The position numbers were made by a program, and so were the translations under genes. Positions 45,699 to 54,979 of a stretch of 64,000 nucleotides of DNA are shown piece after piece; position 1 is the stretch's first letter, and the number at the start of each line of letters is the position of its first letter. This stretch comes from an uncultured Lentibacter sp. (GTDB taxonomy: Bacteria > Pseudomonadota > Alphaproteobacteria > Rhodobacterales > Rhodobacteraceae): contig CANMGT010000005.1 of NCBI GenBank assembly GCA_947497495.1, forward strand, positions 62,001-126,000, written 5' to 3'. The notes beneath the pieces were generated by a model that had not been told where the DNA came from, ran no database searches, and was given only the letters and a program-made list of their open reading frames with translations.

Positions 45699-46619
45699 TT
45701 GCAAAACACGATTCAACAGACAGTAAGTTTCCTCGGAACGGGCCTGCATTCAGGCCAGCCGGCGAAGCTTGTTATCAAGCCAGCTCCTGCAGGGCATGGC
45801 GTGAAATTTGTGCGTGTCGATATCGAAGTCGGCGATGCTGTCGTGCCCGCGCGCTGGGACGCCGTTGAGCAAACCCAACTCTGCACCAAGATAGTGAACG
45901 CGAGTGGCGTCTCTGTTTCGACCATTGAACATGTCATGGCCGCGCTTGCGGGTTGCGGAATTCACAACGCACTGGTTGAGATCGACGGGCCGGAAGTGCC
46001 TATCTTGGATGGCAGTGCCGAGCCTTTCGTGCGCAAGATCCTTGAGACGGGCAGCCAGAAACTGGACGACCCGATCTGGGCGCTGAAAATTCTGCGTGAC
46101 GTTGAAGTGCGCCGCGGCGAGGCTTGGGCGCGTTTGAGCCCCGCAGATGAGATGAAGATCGACTTCAGCATCGACTTTGAAGATGAGGCAATCGGCCGTC
46201 AGCACAAGGCGCTCAACATGGCCAACGGGTCTTTTGTTCGCGAGCTTTGTGACAGCCGCACATTCTGCCGACAGTCTGACGTAGACGCGATGCGTGAAAA
46301 CGGCCTTGCCCTTGGCGGGACGCTTGAAAACGCTGTGGTTGTTGAGGGCGACAAGGTGCTGAGCCCCGGAGGGCTGCGCCACGCTGATGAAGCTGTGCGC
46401 CACAAAATGCTTGATGCGCTTGGTGATCTGGCGCTCGCGGGCGCGCCTATTTTGGGTGTTTACACGGGATCGCGCGCAGGCCACGCGATGACAAATGCGC
46501 TGCTGCGCGAGTTGTTCCAGAGCGAAGGCGCCTTTTGTTTCGTGCGCTGTACGCCTGCCATTGCGGCCCGTCTGCCTGGCGCTGGTGTGCATTTGGGCGA
46601 GCTGCCGGAAGTTGCTTGA
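45699..46619 (+). CDS. lpxC: UDP-3-O-acyl-GlcNAc deacetylase LpxC
   Basis: 306 residues, Zn-dependent committed step of lipid A synthesis. Starts with TTG at 45699; no ATG or GTG fits and homology begins at NTIQQTVSFLGTGLHSGQ. Zn ligands by family pattern are the histidine of EHVMAAL near residue 78 and the histidine and aspartate of RHKMLDALGDL near 233-242. GPEVPILDGSA near 103 is the conserved substrate loop. The rare TTG start could limit expression of this tightly controlled enzyme. Confidence 0.95.
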   Translation: MQNTIQQTVSFLGTGLHSGQPAKLVIKPAPAGHGVKFVRVDIEVGDAVVPARWDAVEQTQLCTKIVNASGVSVSTIEHVMAALAGCGIHNALVEIDGPEVPILDGSAEPFVRKILETGSQKLDDPIWALKILRDVEVRRGEAWARLSPADEMKIDFSIDFEDEAIGRQHKALNMANGSFVRELCDSRTFCRQSDVDAMRENGLALGGTLENAVVVEGDKVLSPGGLRHADEAVRHKMLDALGDLALAGAPILGVYTGSRAGHAMTNALLRELFQSEGAFCFVRCTPAIAARLPGAGVHLGELPEVA

Positions 46620-46789
46620 TGTCGCCACAAAGGCGTTCGTTCAGAGCCGTGGAACAGTTGTTTCGGGGTTTCTCTTTCAGGGCTGACATCAAATCTCGTT
46701 GGATAGGCGCATTAAGGCGTTTTGCCTCGCAAATATCTATGCTAGAGCTTTCATAATATGGCGTAGTGCCACGAAGTGACGAGGGTGGG

Positions 46790-47647
46790 ATGACGAGAAT
46801 GAAAAGCGGAGTATCTCTTAGTAGAGTTGTCGGCTTTCTTTTGATCACGCTATTTGTAGCGGGCTGCGGGGCTGCAGAAAAAGCACGCCGCGGCGAGATT
46901 CCGCTTGAGGAATTTCCGGCAGAGCAAATTTTCGGGCGCGCCGAATTTGAGATGAACCGCAGGCGCTATGAAGAGGGCGCGCGCTATTTTGGCGAAGTCG
47001 AACGTCTCTACCCTTACTCTAGCTGGGCCAAACGCGCGGTTATCATGCAGGCCTTTGCGCACCACAAAGCAAAAGACTACGAAAACTCGCGCTCGGCTGC
47101 GCAGCGCTATATCGACTTTTATCCAACCGATGAAGACGCGGCATATGCCCAGTATTTGCTGGCGCTCAGCTACTATGACCAGATTGATGATGTTGGCCGT
47201 GACCAAGGCCTGACGTTTCAAGCGCTCCAGTCGCTGCGGGAAGTTATCGAACGCTACCCCGACAGCGAGTATGCGCGCTCGTCGGTATTGAAATTTGATC
47301 TCGCCTTTGACCACCTTGCTGGCAAAGAGATGGAAATTGGCCGCTTTTACCTCAAACGTGATCGTTTCACAGCCGCGATCAACCGTTTCCGCGTTGTTGT
47401 GGAAGACTTCCAGACAACGACGCATACAGCCGAGGCTCTGCACCGGTTGGTCGAATCCTACCTCTCGCTCGGGCTTGTCAAGGAAGCACAAACCGCTGGC
47501 GCGATTCTCGGCCACAACTTTGGCGGCACGGAGTGGTATGCGGACAGCTACAAACTGCTCACAGGGCAGGGGCTTGAGCCCAAGCTTTTCAAAGGCAACT
47601 GGCTGGCAAAAGCTTACCGTCAAACCGTCAAGGGCGAATGGCTCTGA
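46790..47647 (+). CDS. bamD: Outer-membrane assembly lipoprotein BamD
   Basis: 285 residues from ATG 46790 (GAGGG upstream; ATG 46799 is an alternative). Lipoprotein signal ends LFVAGC with C26. The rest is about five tetratricopeptide-like repeats (AEFEMNRRRYEEGARYFGEV, AYAQYLLALSYYDQIDD, FYLKRDRFTAAINRFRVVV), the scaffold on which BamA folds outer-membrane proteins. Fixed position between lpxC and recN in Alphaproteobacteria. Confidence 0.95.
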   Translation: MTRMKSGVSLSRVVGFLLITLFVAGCGAAEKARRGEIPLEEFPAEQIFGRAEFEMNRRRYEEGARYFGEVERLYPYSSWAKRAVIMQAFAHHKAKDYENSRSAAQRYIDFYPTDEDAAYAQYLLALSYYDQIDDVGRDQGLTFQALQSLREVIERYPDSEYARSSVLKFDLAFDHLAGKEMEIGRFYLKRDRFTAAINRFRVVVEDFQTTTHTAEALHRLVESYLSLGLVKEAQTAGAILGHNFGGTEWYADSYKLLTGQGLEPKLFKGNWLAKAYRQTVKGEWL

Positions 47648-47688
47648 TGAGCGTTTGGCCTTGCCGCGCATGACATTGAGGGCAGGCT

Positions 47689-49335
47689 ATGCTGCGTCAC
47701 CTTGATATTCGCGATATCCTTCTGATCGACCATCTCGAGCTTGAATTTCAAGCGGGCCTTAATGTGCTGACGGGCGAAACCGGCGCTGGCAAGTCTATTT
47801 TGCTGGACTCGCTTGGCTTTGTTCTGGGCTGGCGCGGGCGGGCCGAACTGGTGCGCGCGGGAGCTGAGCAGGGTGAGGTGAACGCCGTGTTTGACGTGAC
47901 AGGATGCCCTGCCATTCACGAGCTGTTGGAAGAGGCGGGCCTGCCCGTTGGAGACGAGCTTATCCTGCGGCGGATCAACACCAAAGACGGGCGCAAGACG
48001 GCATATGTGAACGCAAGGCGCGCCTCTGGCGACTTGCTGCGGCAGTTGTCGGAGCACCTCGTCGAGTTACACGGCCAGCATGATGAACGCGGCTTGCTCA
48101 ACCCGCGTGGCCACCGTGCGCTGCTTGATGATTATGCTGGTCTTGCCCCGCAAATCGCCAGTCTGCGTAAGCTTTGGCGCGCCAGAGGGGCGGCTTTTGC
48201 AGCACTGGGAGTGGCCGAAAAGCGTATCGAGAAGGCGCGCGAGGAGGAAGACTTCCTACGCCACGCAGTTGCCGAGCTTGAGGCCCTGGCCCCGCAGCCC
48301 GGCGAAGACGCAGCCCTTGATAAGGCGCGCCGCCGGATGCAGGCCGCTGAAAAAGTCGGCGAAGACATTGCCCGCGCCTTGCAGGCGTTGCGCTCAGACA
48401 AGGGGGCTGAAGGCACGACCCATGACGCGCTCCGCTGGCTTGAAACGGTTGGCGACGAGCCTGCAGAACTTCTGGTCGACGCGATCACAGCGCTTGAGCG
48501 GGCCTCGCATGAGTTGGCGCTGGCGGCCGATGGTGTTGAGCGCTCACTGGCTGAGCTTTCCTTCAGCCCCGCCGAGTTGGAAGCTTGTGAAGAGCGGCTT
48601 TTTGCCATTCGTGCCATGGCGCGTAAACATGAAGTGCAACCCGACGAGCTTGACGATTTCACGCAAGATCTTGCCCGCCGTCTGACGCTTATCGACGGGT
48701 CTGACGCGGAGCTTTCGGACTTGAAGAAGGCGGCGGATTTGGCTGAAAAGCGCTATCAGGCCGCGGCCGACAAGTTGAGTGCTGCGCGCAAGAAAGCGGC
48801 TGGCAAACTCGACAAATCCGTGATGAGCGAACTTGCTCCTTTGAAGATGGAGCGGGCTGTTTTCACGACGGAAATAAGCGCCTCCGAGCCGGGTGCCGAG
48901 GGCTATGATACGGTCAGCTTTACCGTCGCAACCAACCCCGGAGCGCCATCTGGCCCGCTGGCGAAGATCGCCTCGGGTGGCGAATTGAGCCGCTTTATGC
49001 TGGCTCTGAAAGTTTGCCTCACGAATGAGGCTTCGGGCGTGACGATGATCTTTGACGAAATTGATCGCGGCGTTGGCGGTGCAACTGCTGATGCTGTCGG
49101 GCGCCGCCTTCAAGCGCTTGGAAACGAGGGGCAGGTTTTGGTCGTGACCCACTCGCCGCAAGTTGCTGCTTTGGGCGCGCACCATTGGCGGGTTTCTAAG
49201 GCTGTTGCGAAGGGCGTGACGCTTTCAACAGTTGCCGCTTTGAGCGCTGATGAGCGGATTGACGAGTTGGCGCGCATGATCTCGGGCGACAGGATCACGG
49301 ATGAAGCGCGCGCTGCGGCTAAGGCTTTGCTTTAA
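47689..49335 (+). CDS. recN: DNA repair protein RecN
   Basis: 548 residues, SMC-like ATPase in double-strand break repair. N-terminal Walker A GETGAGKSILLDSLGFVLG (about 29-47), two long coiled-coil arms (about 150-350, rich in Glu, Ala and Lys), ABC signature SGGELSRFMLALK near 427, Walker B MIFDEIDRGVGG, and VVTHSPQVAALG near 488. Converges with the FAD oxidase gene with one base between stops. Confidence 0.96.
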   Translation: MLRHLDIRDILLIDHLELEFQAGLNVLTGETGAGKSILLDSLGFVLGWRGRAELVRAGAEQGEVNAVFDVTGCPAIHELLEEAGLPVGDELILRRINTKDGRKTAYVNARRASGDLLRQLSEHLVELHGQHDERGLLNPRGHRALLDDYAGLAPQIASLRKLWRARGAAFAALGVAEKRIEKAREEEDFLRHAVAELEALAPQPGEDAALDKARRRMQAAEKVGEDIARALQALRSDKGAEGTTHDALRWLETVGDEPAELLVDAITALERASHELALAADGVERSLAELSFSPAELEACEERLFAIRAMARKHEVQPDELDDFTQDLARRLTLIDGSDAELSDLKKAADLAEKRYQAAADKLSAARKKAAGKLDKSVMSELAPLKMERAVFTTEISASEPGAEGYDTVSFTVATNPGAPSGPLAKIASGGELSRFMLALKVCLTNEASGVTMIFDEIDRGVGGATADAVGRRLQALGNEGQVLVVTHSPQVAALGAHHWRVSKAVAKGVTLSTVAALSADERIDELARMISGDRITDEARAAAKALL

Positions 49336-49336
49336 T

Positions 49337-50713
49337 TCAATTTGTCGGCGGAACCAGTTTTCCGGGGTTCATGATATTCAGCGGATCAAGTGCGTTCTTG
49401 ATACTCCCCATGACCAGCCAAGCCGCGCCATGTTCACGCTCCATATAGTGAAGCTTACCCATGCCGATGCCGTGCTCCCCAGTGGCTGTTCCACCCATAG
49501 CCAGCGAACGCTCGACCATGCGTTCGGCGGCGGCTTTGGCAGCTTTGAACTCTTGCGCATTGTTCGGATCAAACATGAGAATTGAGTGAAAGTTTCCGTC
49601 GCCCACGTGGCCGAGAATCGGCCCTGTGAGGCCGGAGTCCGCGATGTCGGCGATGGTATCGTTCACCGCATCGGCGAGGCGTGAAATGGGAACGCAGATG
49701 TCTGTTACGATCGAGCGGCAGCCGGGGCGCGACTGGACGATAGAGTAAAACGCATTGTGACGCATCCGCCAGAGAGCTTCGCGCTCTTCGCGCCTTGCCG
49801 CCCATTCAAAGCCAAGCCCGCCGTGTTCTTCCGCGATGTTGCCAAAAGTTTCGGCCATTTCCGCGACAGAGAATTCGGTTCCGTGAAACTCGACCATCAG
49901 GTGAGGCATCTCTCGCATGTCGGCCTTGGCCTGACTGTTGAAAGCGGCGATCGAGGCTGCGTCGACAAACTCGATCCTTGCCATGGAGAGGCCAAGCTGG
50001 ATCGTTTCGATCACACAGTTAACGGCGGCATCAATGGTTTCAAACGCGCAGATAGCGGCGGTGACAGCCTCGGGCTGGCCTTGCAACTTGATATCAAGCG
50101 CTGTGATGAGGCCAAGCGTGCCTTCCGAGCCGATCATCAGCGCCGTCAGGTCATAGCCCGAGGATGACTTGCGCGCGCGGCTGCCTGTCTGGATGATGCG
50201 CCCGTCAGCCAGCACCACCTCAAGCCCCAGAATGTTGTCGCGCATGGTGCCGTAGCGCACAGCTGTCGTTCCGGATGCGCGCGTTGCGGCCATGCCGCCG
50301 AGCGTGGCGTTTGCGCCCGGATCAACAGGAAAGAACAGGCCTGTGGCGCGCAGCTCTTCGTTGAGTTCTTCGCGGGTGAGGCCGGGCTCGACGGTGGCGT
50401 CCATGTCCTCCTGACGAATGCCGCGAATGGCGCGCATGTCGCGAAAGTCAACGCATACCCCGCCCAGAGGGGCTTGGGCCTGCCCCTCCAGCGAGGTGCC
50501 AACGCCCCAGCCGATCACCGGACAGCGCTCGTCGGCGCAAATTTTGACAAGGGCAGAGACTTCTTCTGTCGTCTGCGGATAGGCGACTGCATCAGGACGG
50601 GCCAGTGCGAAATAGGTCTCCGAGCCGCCATGCAGATCGCGATCAGACGACGACAAGGACAGGCGCTCCCCCAGCAAGGTTTTTAGTCTTTTGACTGCAC
50701 TTTCGATACTCAT
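49337..50713 (-). CDS. FAD-linked 2-hydroxyacid dehydrogenase (GlcD/D-LDH type)
   Basis: 458 residues from ATG 50713 (GGGGGCC upstream). PCMH-type FAD domain (about 35-215: AYPQTTEEVSALVKICADE, VDPGANATLGGMAATRASGT) and C-terminal FAD-oxidase domain with GHVGDGNFHSILMFDP near 375-390 and GTATGEHGIGMGKLHYM near 415-430. Oxidises D-lactate or a related 2-hydroxyacid to the ketoacid, passing electrons to cytochrome c or quinone. No GlcE/GlcF subunits are nearby, so the single-subunit D-lactate dehydrogenase type is more likely. Confidence 0.9.
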   Translation of the reverse strand: MSIESAVKRLKTLLGERLSLSSSDRDLHGGSETYFALARPDAVAYPQTTEEVSALVKICADERCPVIGWGVGTSLEGQAQAPLGGVCVDFRDMRAIRGIRQEDMDATVEPGLTREELNEELRATGLFFPVDPGANATLGGMAATRASGTTAVRYGTMRDNILGLEVVLADGRIIQTGSRARKSSSGYDLTALMIGSEGTLGLITALDIKLQGQPEAVTAAICAFETIDAAVNCVIETIQLGLSMARIEFVDAASIAAFNSQAKADMREMPHLMVEFHGTEFSVAEMAETFGNIAEEHGGLGFEWAARREEREALWRMRHNAFYSIVQSRPGCRSIVTDICVPISRLADAVNDTIADIADSGLTGPILGHVGDGNFHSILMFDPNNAQEFKAAKAAAERMVERSLAMGGTATGEHGIGMGKLHYMEREHGAAWLVMGSIKNALDPLNIMNPGKLVPPTN

Positions 50714-50937
50714 TAAGGCCCCCACCCAAAGCGTTTCGCAGAGTTTCGAGCAAAGGTTTTGAGGCAATCGCCAATACCCTTTGATGTTCCGCGCGTTTCA
50801 AGATTAACCTGTTTCTCGACGTAACCGCGAAATGTTTTCAACAATGCTTTGTATTGATTATGCAAAATCCACCGTCATAGGAAGGTAAGCGAGCAATAAT
50901 TTGATTAAAATGCGCAATATCAGGTAAGCAGGGCGTC

Positions 50938-52617
50938 ATGGCATCCGTATTTTTGAAAAATAAGGCCCGATCGGGGCTGGCTGAGCTAAAGACCGCGTTG
51001 CGGATCTTGCGGGAGAAGGGCCCAAGCCAAGTGCAGTTCTGGTTTATTGCCCTGTTGATCGGTGTCGGTGCAGGCTTTGCAGCGCTGTTTTTCCGCAGGG
51101 GCATCAGCGCGCTACAGAACTGGACTTACGGTTCTGACGATGTGCATTTGCTGCACAGTTTTGCCAGCACGCTGCCTTGGTACTGGATCGTGATAACACC
51201 GGCAATTGGCGGCTTGCTTGTCGGGCTCATATTGCACAATTTCACGCCGGACGGGCGCGTGAGAAGCGTCGCTGACGTGATCGAAGGGGCTGCGCTTGCC
51301 GACGGGCGGGTTGAAAAGCGCGCAGGCATTGCCTCGGCGCTCGCCTCTCTTGTGACGCTCGGCACGGGCGGCTCGTCAGGACGGGAGGGGCCTGTCGTGC
51401 ACATGGCTGCTGTGATCTCGACATGGTTCAGCGAGAAGATGCACGCAGACGGGATCACCGGGCGCGACTTGCTTGGTTGCGCGGTGGCTGCGGCGGTGTC
51501 GGCGTCTTTCAACGCGCCTATTGCAGGGGCCTTGTTTGCACTTGAAGTGGTGCTGCGCCATTTCGCTGTTCACGCCTTTGCACCGATTGTTATTGCCTCT
51601 GTGGCAGGCACCATCATCAACCGCTGGGAATTTGGTGATATGACCGAATTTCAGTTGCCCGAAGCCAGCCAGCTCGCGTTTTATGTCGAGCTTCCGGCCT
51701 TTATTGTGCTGGGGCTGGTCTGTGGTGTTGTCGCTGCCGCCTTGATGCGCGCGATCTTTGTGGGCGAAGACCTTGCCAGCCATGTGCAGGAAAAATTCAG
51801 CATCCCGCGCTGGCTACGCCCTGCGATAACGGGGGTCATGCTGGGCGCGATAGCTGTGTTTTTCCCGCATATCATCGGCGTGGGCTATGAGACGACCTCG
51901 GCAGCCCTGACGGGCGAGTTGCTGTTGTGGGAGGCGGTTGTTTTTGCGGTGCTCAAGGTTTTGGCTGTGAGCATCACCATGGCGGGGCGCATGGGCGGGG
52001 GTGTGTTTTCGCCTTCGCTTATGGTTGGCGCGTTGACAGGGCTGGCCTTTGGCCTGATCGCGACAGGCATTTTTCCGGACGTATCCGGCTCGCATATGCT
52101 TTACGCTTTGGCGGGGATGGGCGCGGTTGCGGCGGCTGTGCTTGGCGCGCCGATCTCGACAACCTTGATCGTGTTCGAACTGACCGGTGACTGGCAAACA
52201 GCAATTGCTGTTATGGTGGCGGTGAGCATGTCGACGGCGCTTGGCTCGAGGCTGGTGGACCGCTCGTTCTTCTTGACCCAGCTTGAAAGGCGCAATGTGC
52301 ATCTGGCGGCTGGCCCACAGGCCTATTTGCTGGCGATGTTCCGCGTTGCTTCGCTGATGCGGCCCAAGGGCGACGCGGGCTGCCCAGACGAGGAAGCGCT
52401 GTGGAACATGGTTGAAGATGGCGCCTATATTGACGCCAACAGCACGCTTGAGGCGGCCATGCCGATGTTTGAGCGCTCGGGGGCGAACTACTTGCCGGTT
52501 GTCAGCCTATCGGGAGAAGACGCTCCGCCCGAGCTTTGGGGCGCGCTTATGCATGTGGACGCGCTGAAAGCCTACAACCGCGCTTTGGCGGCCACGGCAG
52601 CTGAAGAGCATAGCTAA
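50938..52617 (+). CDS. ClC-family anion transporter with C-terminal CBS region
   Basis: 559 residues. ClC fold across about 35-440, then a soluble part (about 450-559) holding a CBS-like sensor (YIDANSTLEAAMPMFERSG). The gating-glutamate block is intact: GGSSGREGPVVHMAA near 148. The inner proton-glutamate position of E. coli ClC (IIEEM) reads ALEVV, so it is valine, and the GSGIP filter block is replaced by RSVADVIEGA. Such changes occur in some bacterial ClCs and may mean channel-like or differently coupled transport. Monocistronic, with an AT-rich 224-base region upstream. Confidence 0.9.
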   Translation: MASVFLKNKARSGLAELKTALRILREKGPSQVQFWFIALLIGVGAGFAALFFRRGISALQNWTYGSDDVHLLHSFASTLPWYWIVITPAIGGLLVGLILHNFTPDGRVRSVADVIEGAALADGRVEKRAGIASALASLVTLGTGGSSGREGPVVHMAAVISTWFSEKMHADGITGRDLLGCAVAAAVSASFNAPIAGALFALEVVLRHFAVHAFAPIVIASVAGTIINRWEFGDMTEFQLPEASQLAFYVELPAFIVLGLVCGVVAAALMRAIFVGEDLASHVQEKFSIPRWLRPAITGVMLGAIAVFFPHIIGVGYETTSAALTGELLLWEAVVFAVLKVLAVSITMAGRMGGGVFSPSLMVGALTGLAFGLIATGIFPDVSGSHMLYALAGMGAVAAAVLGAPISTTLIVFELTGDWQTAIAVMVAVSMSTALGSRLVDRSFFLTQLERRNVHLAAGPQAYLLAMFRVASLMRPKGDAGCPDEEALWNMVEDGAYIDANSTLEAAMPMFERSGANYLPVVSLSGEDAPPELWGALMHVDALKAYNRALAATAAEEHS

Positions 52618-52626
52618 GCGGGTTTG

Positions 52627-52971
52627 TCAGACTTGCTCGACTGCTACGTTTTCCGAAGGGAAAAAGGCGAGGTGCCCTTTGATGCGTGACACGGCGTCGA
52701 GCGGGTTCTCATAGCTCCAGACAACGTTCTCAAGCGTTTTTGACTTGGTCACAATCGAGTAGTATGTCGCGTCGCCCTTATGCGGGCAGTGACTTGTTTT
52801 GTCGCTGGCATCAAGGAAGGCTACGGCGATGTCTTCGCGGGGGAAATAAATGACAGCGGGGTAGTCGCCCTCTACCAGCTCCAGCGCGTTTTTGCTTTCC
52901 CCTAAAACAGCACCGCCTGCGCGAACAACCCATGTGCCGCTTGCTTTTGTAATCGTGATCTTCGGTGCCAT
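52627..52971 (-). CDS. DUF427 family protein
   Basis: 114 residues. Small beta-barrel-like DUF427 protein: GEWVV-like start (ASGTWVVRAGGAVLGESKN), then VIYFPREDIAVAFLDASDKT, HCPHKGDATYYS and VWSYENPLDAVSRIKGHLAF, all family blocks. Function unknown in bacteria. Convergent with the ClC gene. Confidence 0.9.
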   Translation of the reverse strand: MAPKITITKASGTWVVRAGGAVLGESKNALELVEGDYPAVIYFPREDIAVAFLDASDKTSHCPHKGDATYYSIVTKSKTLENVVWSYENPLDAVSRIKGHLAFFPSENVAVEQV

Positions 52972-53028
52972 TTTGTCTCTCCCTTCAGGCTCGCAGACTG
53001 TTTGGCAGCGGATTGTTGCATCAGCGTG

Positions 53029-54831
53029 TCAGACAGGTTCTGTGGAAGCGACAAGCCATACACGAGCCGCTTCGGAAACGCGAGGGCTTATGTTGTCGCG
53101 GCACGCAGCGTGATAAAGATTGAGCCAGTCACGCTCGCCGCTTGTGAGCATTTCTGTGCGAATGAGGCGGCGGTCTATCGGGACATATGTCAACGTGAGA
53201 AAGTCGAGCATCTCGCGCGCATCAGCACCGGCGAGCGGGCTGGCTTCTTGCGTGACGATCAGGTTTTCGATGCGTATCCCGAAGGCGCCTTCGCGGTAAT
53301 AACCTGGCTCATTGGAGAGGATCATCCCCGGTTCTAGCTCGGTATGGCTGACCCGTGACAGCCGCTGCGGGCCTTCGTGCACACAGAGGTAAACGCCGAC
53401 GCCGTGGCCTGTTCCGTGGTTGAAGTCCTGCCCCGCAAGCCAGAGCGGGTAGCGCGCGATCGCGTCAAGATCACGTCCAGCTAGCCCCTTGGGAAAGCGC
53501 AGACGCGAGATCGCGATCATGCCTTGAAGCACGCGGGTGAAGGCTGTTTTCTCCTCCATGCCGACGTCGCCAATGGGTAGGGTGCGGGTGATATCTGTGG
53601 TGCCATCAAGATACTGCCCGCCAGAGTCGACGACGATAAGCTGACCCTCTTTGAGGGTTGCGTTTGTCTCTTCGGTGACGCGGTAGTGCATGATCGCGCC
53701 GTGCGGGCCCGTGCCTGCGATGGTTTCAAAGCTGATGTCGAGGAGAGCGTTGTTTGCGCGGCGAAAGCCTTCAAGCGCTGTGACGACGTCAATTTCCGTG
53801 ATGGTGCCAGGCGCTTGGTCGTCAAACCATGTGAGGAACTCAACCATTGAGGCGGCGTCTCGCAGGTGGGCTTCTTGCGTTCCCGCGATCTCGGCGTCTG
53901 ATTTGCGAGCCTTGGGCAAGATGCAGGGGTCATCGCTCCAATCCACTGTGGCATGGGAGTCAGTCAGCTCATGCGCCACACGCAGGGGGGCAGTCTTGCG
54001 ATCTACCTGCACTTGGCCTTGCAGGGAGTGCAGCGTCGGTACGAAGGCCGAAGGGGGACGGATGTTTACATCATCGCCCAGATGCGCGCGCAGGCTGTCG
54101 TCAAGCTTGGCGCTGTCGACAAAGAGCGAGACATGGCCGTTTTCAAACAGGATCGCAAAGGCATGTGGCACGGGGTTGCGTGGGATGTCTGAGCCACGAA
54201 TGTTGAGCAGCCATGCGATGCTGTCCGGCAGGGTGATCACAGCCGCAGAGTGCCCGTCGGCGCGCAAACCCGCCGCGATCCGCGCGCGTTTTGAGGCGTG
54301 GCTCTCGCCGGCAAGGGCCTCCGGATAGGGTGTTATCTTGCCTTGTGGAGGGGCGGGCTGATCGGGCCAGATTTGATCGACAAGATTGGTCACTGGGCGG
54401 AAAGTGAAACCCTTCGTTGTGAGCTCTTTTTCCAGTGTTTCGATCTCTTCGGCGGTGTGTAACCACGTGTCATAGCCAATCACGCCGCCCTCAGGTAGCT
54501 GCTCGGCGAGCCAGCCTTGCAGCGTGATTTCGGGCCATGGCACGGGGGTGAAAACGGCAAGATCAACCTGCTCCTTGACTTGGGTGCGGTAGCGTCCGTC
54601 AATAAAAACGCCTGCAGTGTTTTTGAGAACCGCGCTGAAACCTGCCGAGCCTGTGAACCCTGTTAACCATGCAAGGCGTTCATCACGGGGGGCGCAGTAT
54701 TCGCCTTGGTGAACGTCGGCGCGGGGAACGAGGAAGCCAGAGAGGTTTTCCTTGGTCATCTGCGCGCGCAACGCGGCAAGGCGCGAGGCGCCCGTTGACG
54801 GATCGGCGCGGTTTTCGAACGTTTGAAACAT
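53029..54831 (-). CDS. Aminopeptidase P family protein (M24B)
   Basis: 600 residues from ATG 54831 (GGGGATACC upstream; an in-frame extension of 23 codons is less protein-like). Removes an N-terminal residue next to proline. Three-domain long form with two creatinase-like N-terminal domains and the pita-bread catalytic domain at about 300-530. Metal ligands by pattern: aspartates in VVDSGGQYLDGTTDITRT, histidine in NHGTGHGVGVYLC, glutamates in ILSNEPGYY and GIRIENLIV. The C-terminal 60 residues match the APP1-type tail. A palindromic intergenic element lies beyond the next gap. Confidence 0.93.
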   Translation of the reverse strand: MFQTFENRADPSTGASRLAALRAQMTKENLSGFLVPRADVHQGEYCAPRDERLAWLTGFTGSAGFSAVLKNTAGVFIDGRYRTQVKEQVDLAVFTPVPWPEITLQGWLAEQLPEGGVIGYDTWLHTAEEIETLEKELTTKGFTFRPVTNLVDQIWPDQPAPPQGKITPYPEALAGESHASKRARIAAGLRADGHSAAVITLPDSIAWLLNIRGSDIPRNPVPHAFAILFENGHVSLFVDSAKLDDSLRAHLGDDVNIRPPSAFVPTLHSLQGQVQVDRKTAPLRVAHELTDSHATVDWSDDPCILPKARKSDAEIAGTQEAHLRDAASMVEFLTWFDDQAPGTITEIDVVTALEGFRRANNALLDISFETIAGTGPHGAIMHYRVTEETNATLKEGQLIVVDSGGQYLDGTTDITRTLPIGDVGMEEKTAFTRVLQGMIAISRLRFPKGLAGRDLDAIARYPLWLAGQDFNHGTGHGVGVYLCVHEGPQRLSRVSHTELEPGMILSNEPGYYREGAFGIRIENLIVTQEASPLAGADAREMLDFLTLTYVPIDRRLIRTEMLTSGERDWLNLYHAACRDNISPRVSEAARVWLVASTEPV

Positions 54832-54925
54832 GGTATCCCCCTGCGTTGTGAAGAGGTTAGGGCGCTTTATGGGCTTGTGAAAGAGGCAAACTGGTTTCAA
54901 ATTGCACTTCGTTCAATCCGACCGA

Positions 54926-54976
54926 TGTGAGGGGGCCAGCCCCCTCACACTCCCCCAGGATATTTGAGAAAAGGAG
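54926..54976. repeat. GC-rich palindromic intergenic element (copy 1)
   Basis: A perfect 11-bp stem TGTGAGGGGGC with GCCCCCTCACA around CA (54926-54949), then CTCCCCCAGGATATTTGAG. The copy at 57510-57597 has the same core (GAGGGGGC-GCCCCCTC) and, on the other strand, the same neighbouring text (CTCCCCCCCGGAGTATTTG). Looks like a REP-type interspersed repeat. It lies in the gap between the isochorismatase-like and aminopeptidase genes. Confidence 0.7.
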
Positions 54977-54979
54977 AAG

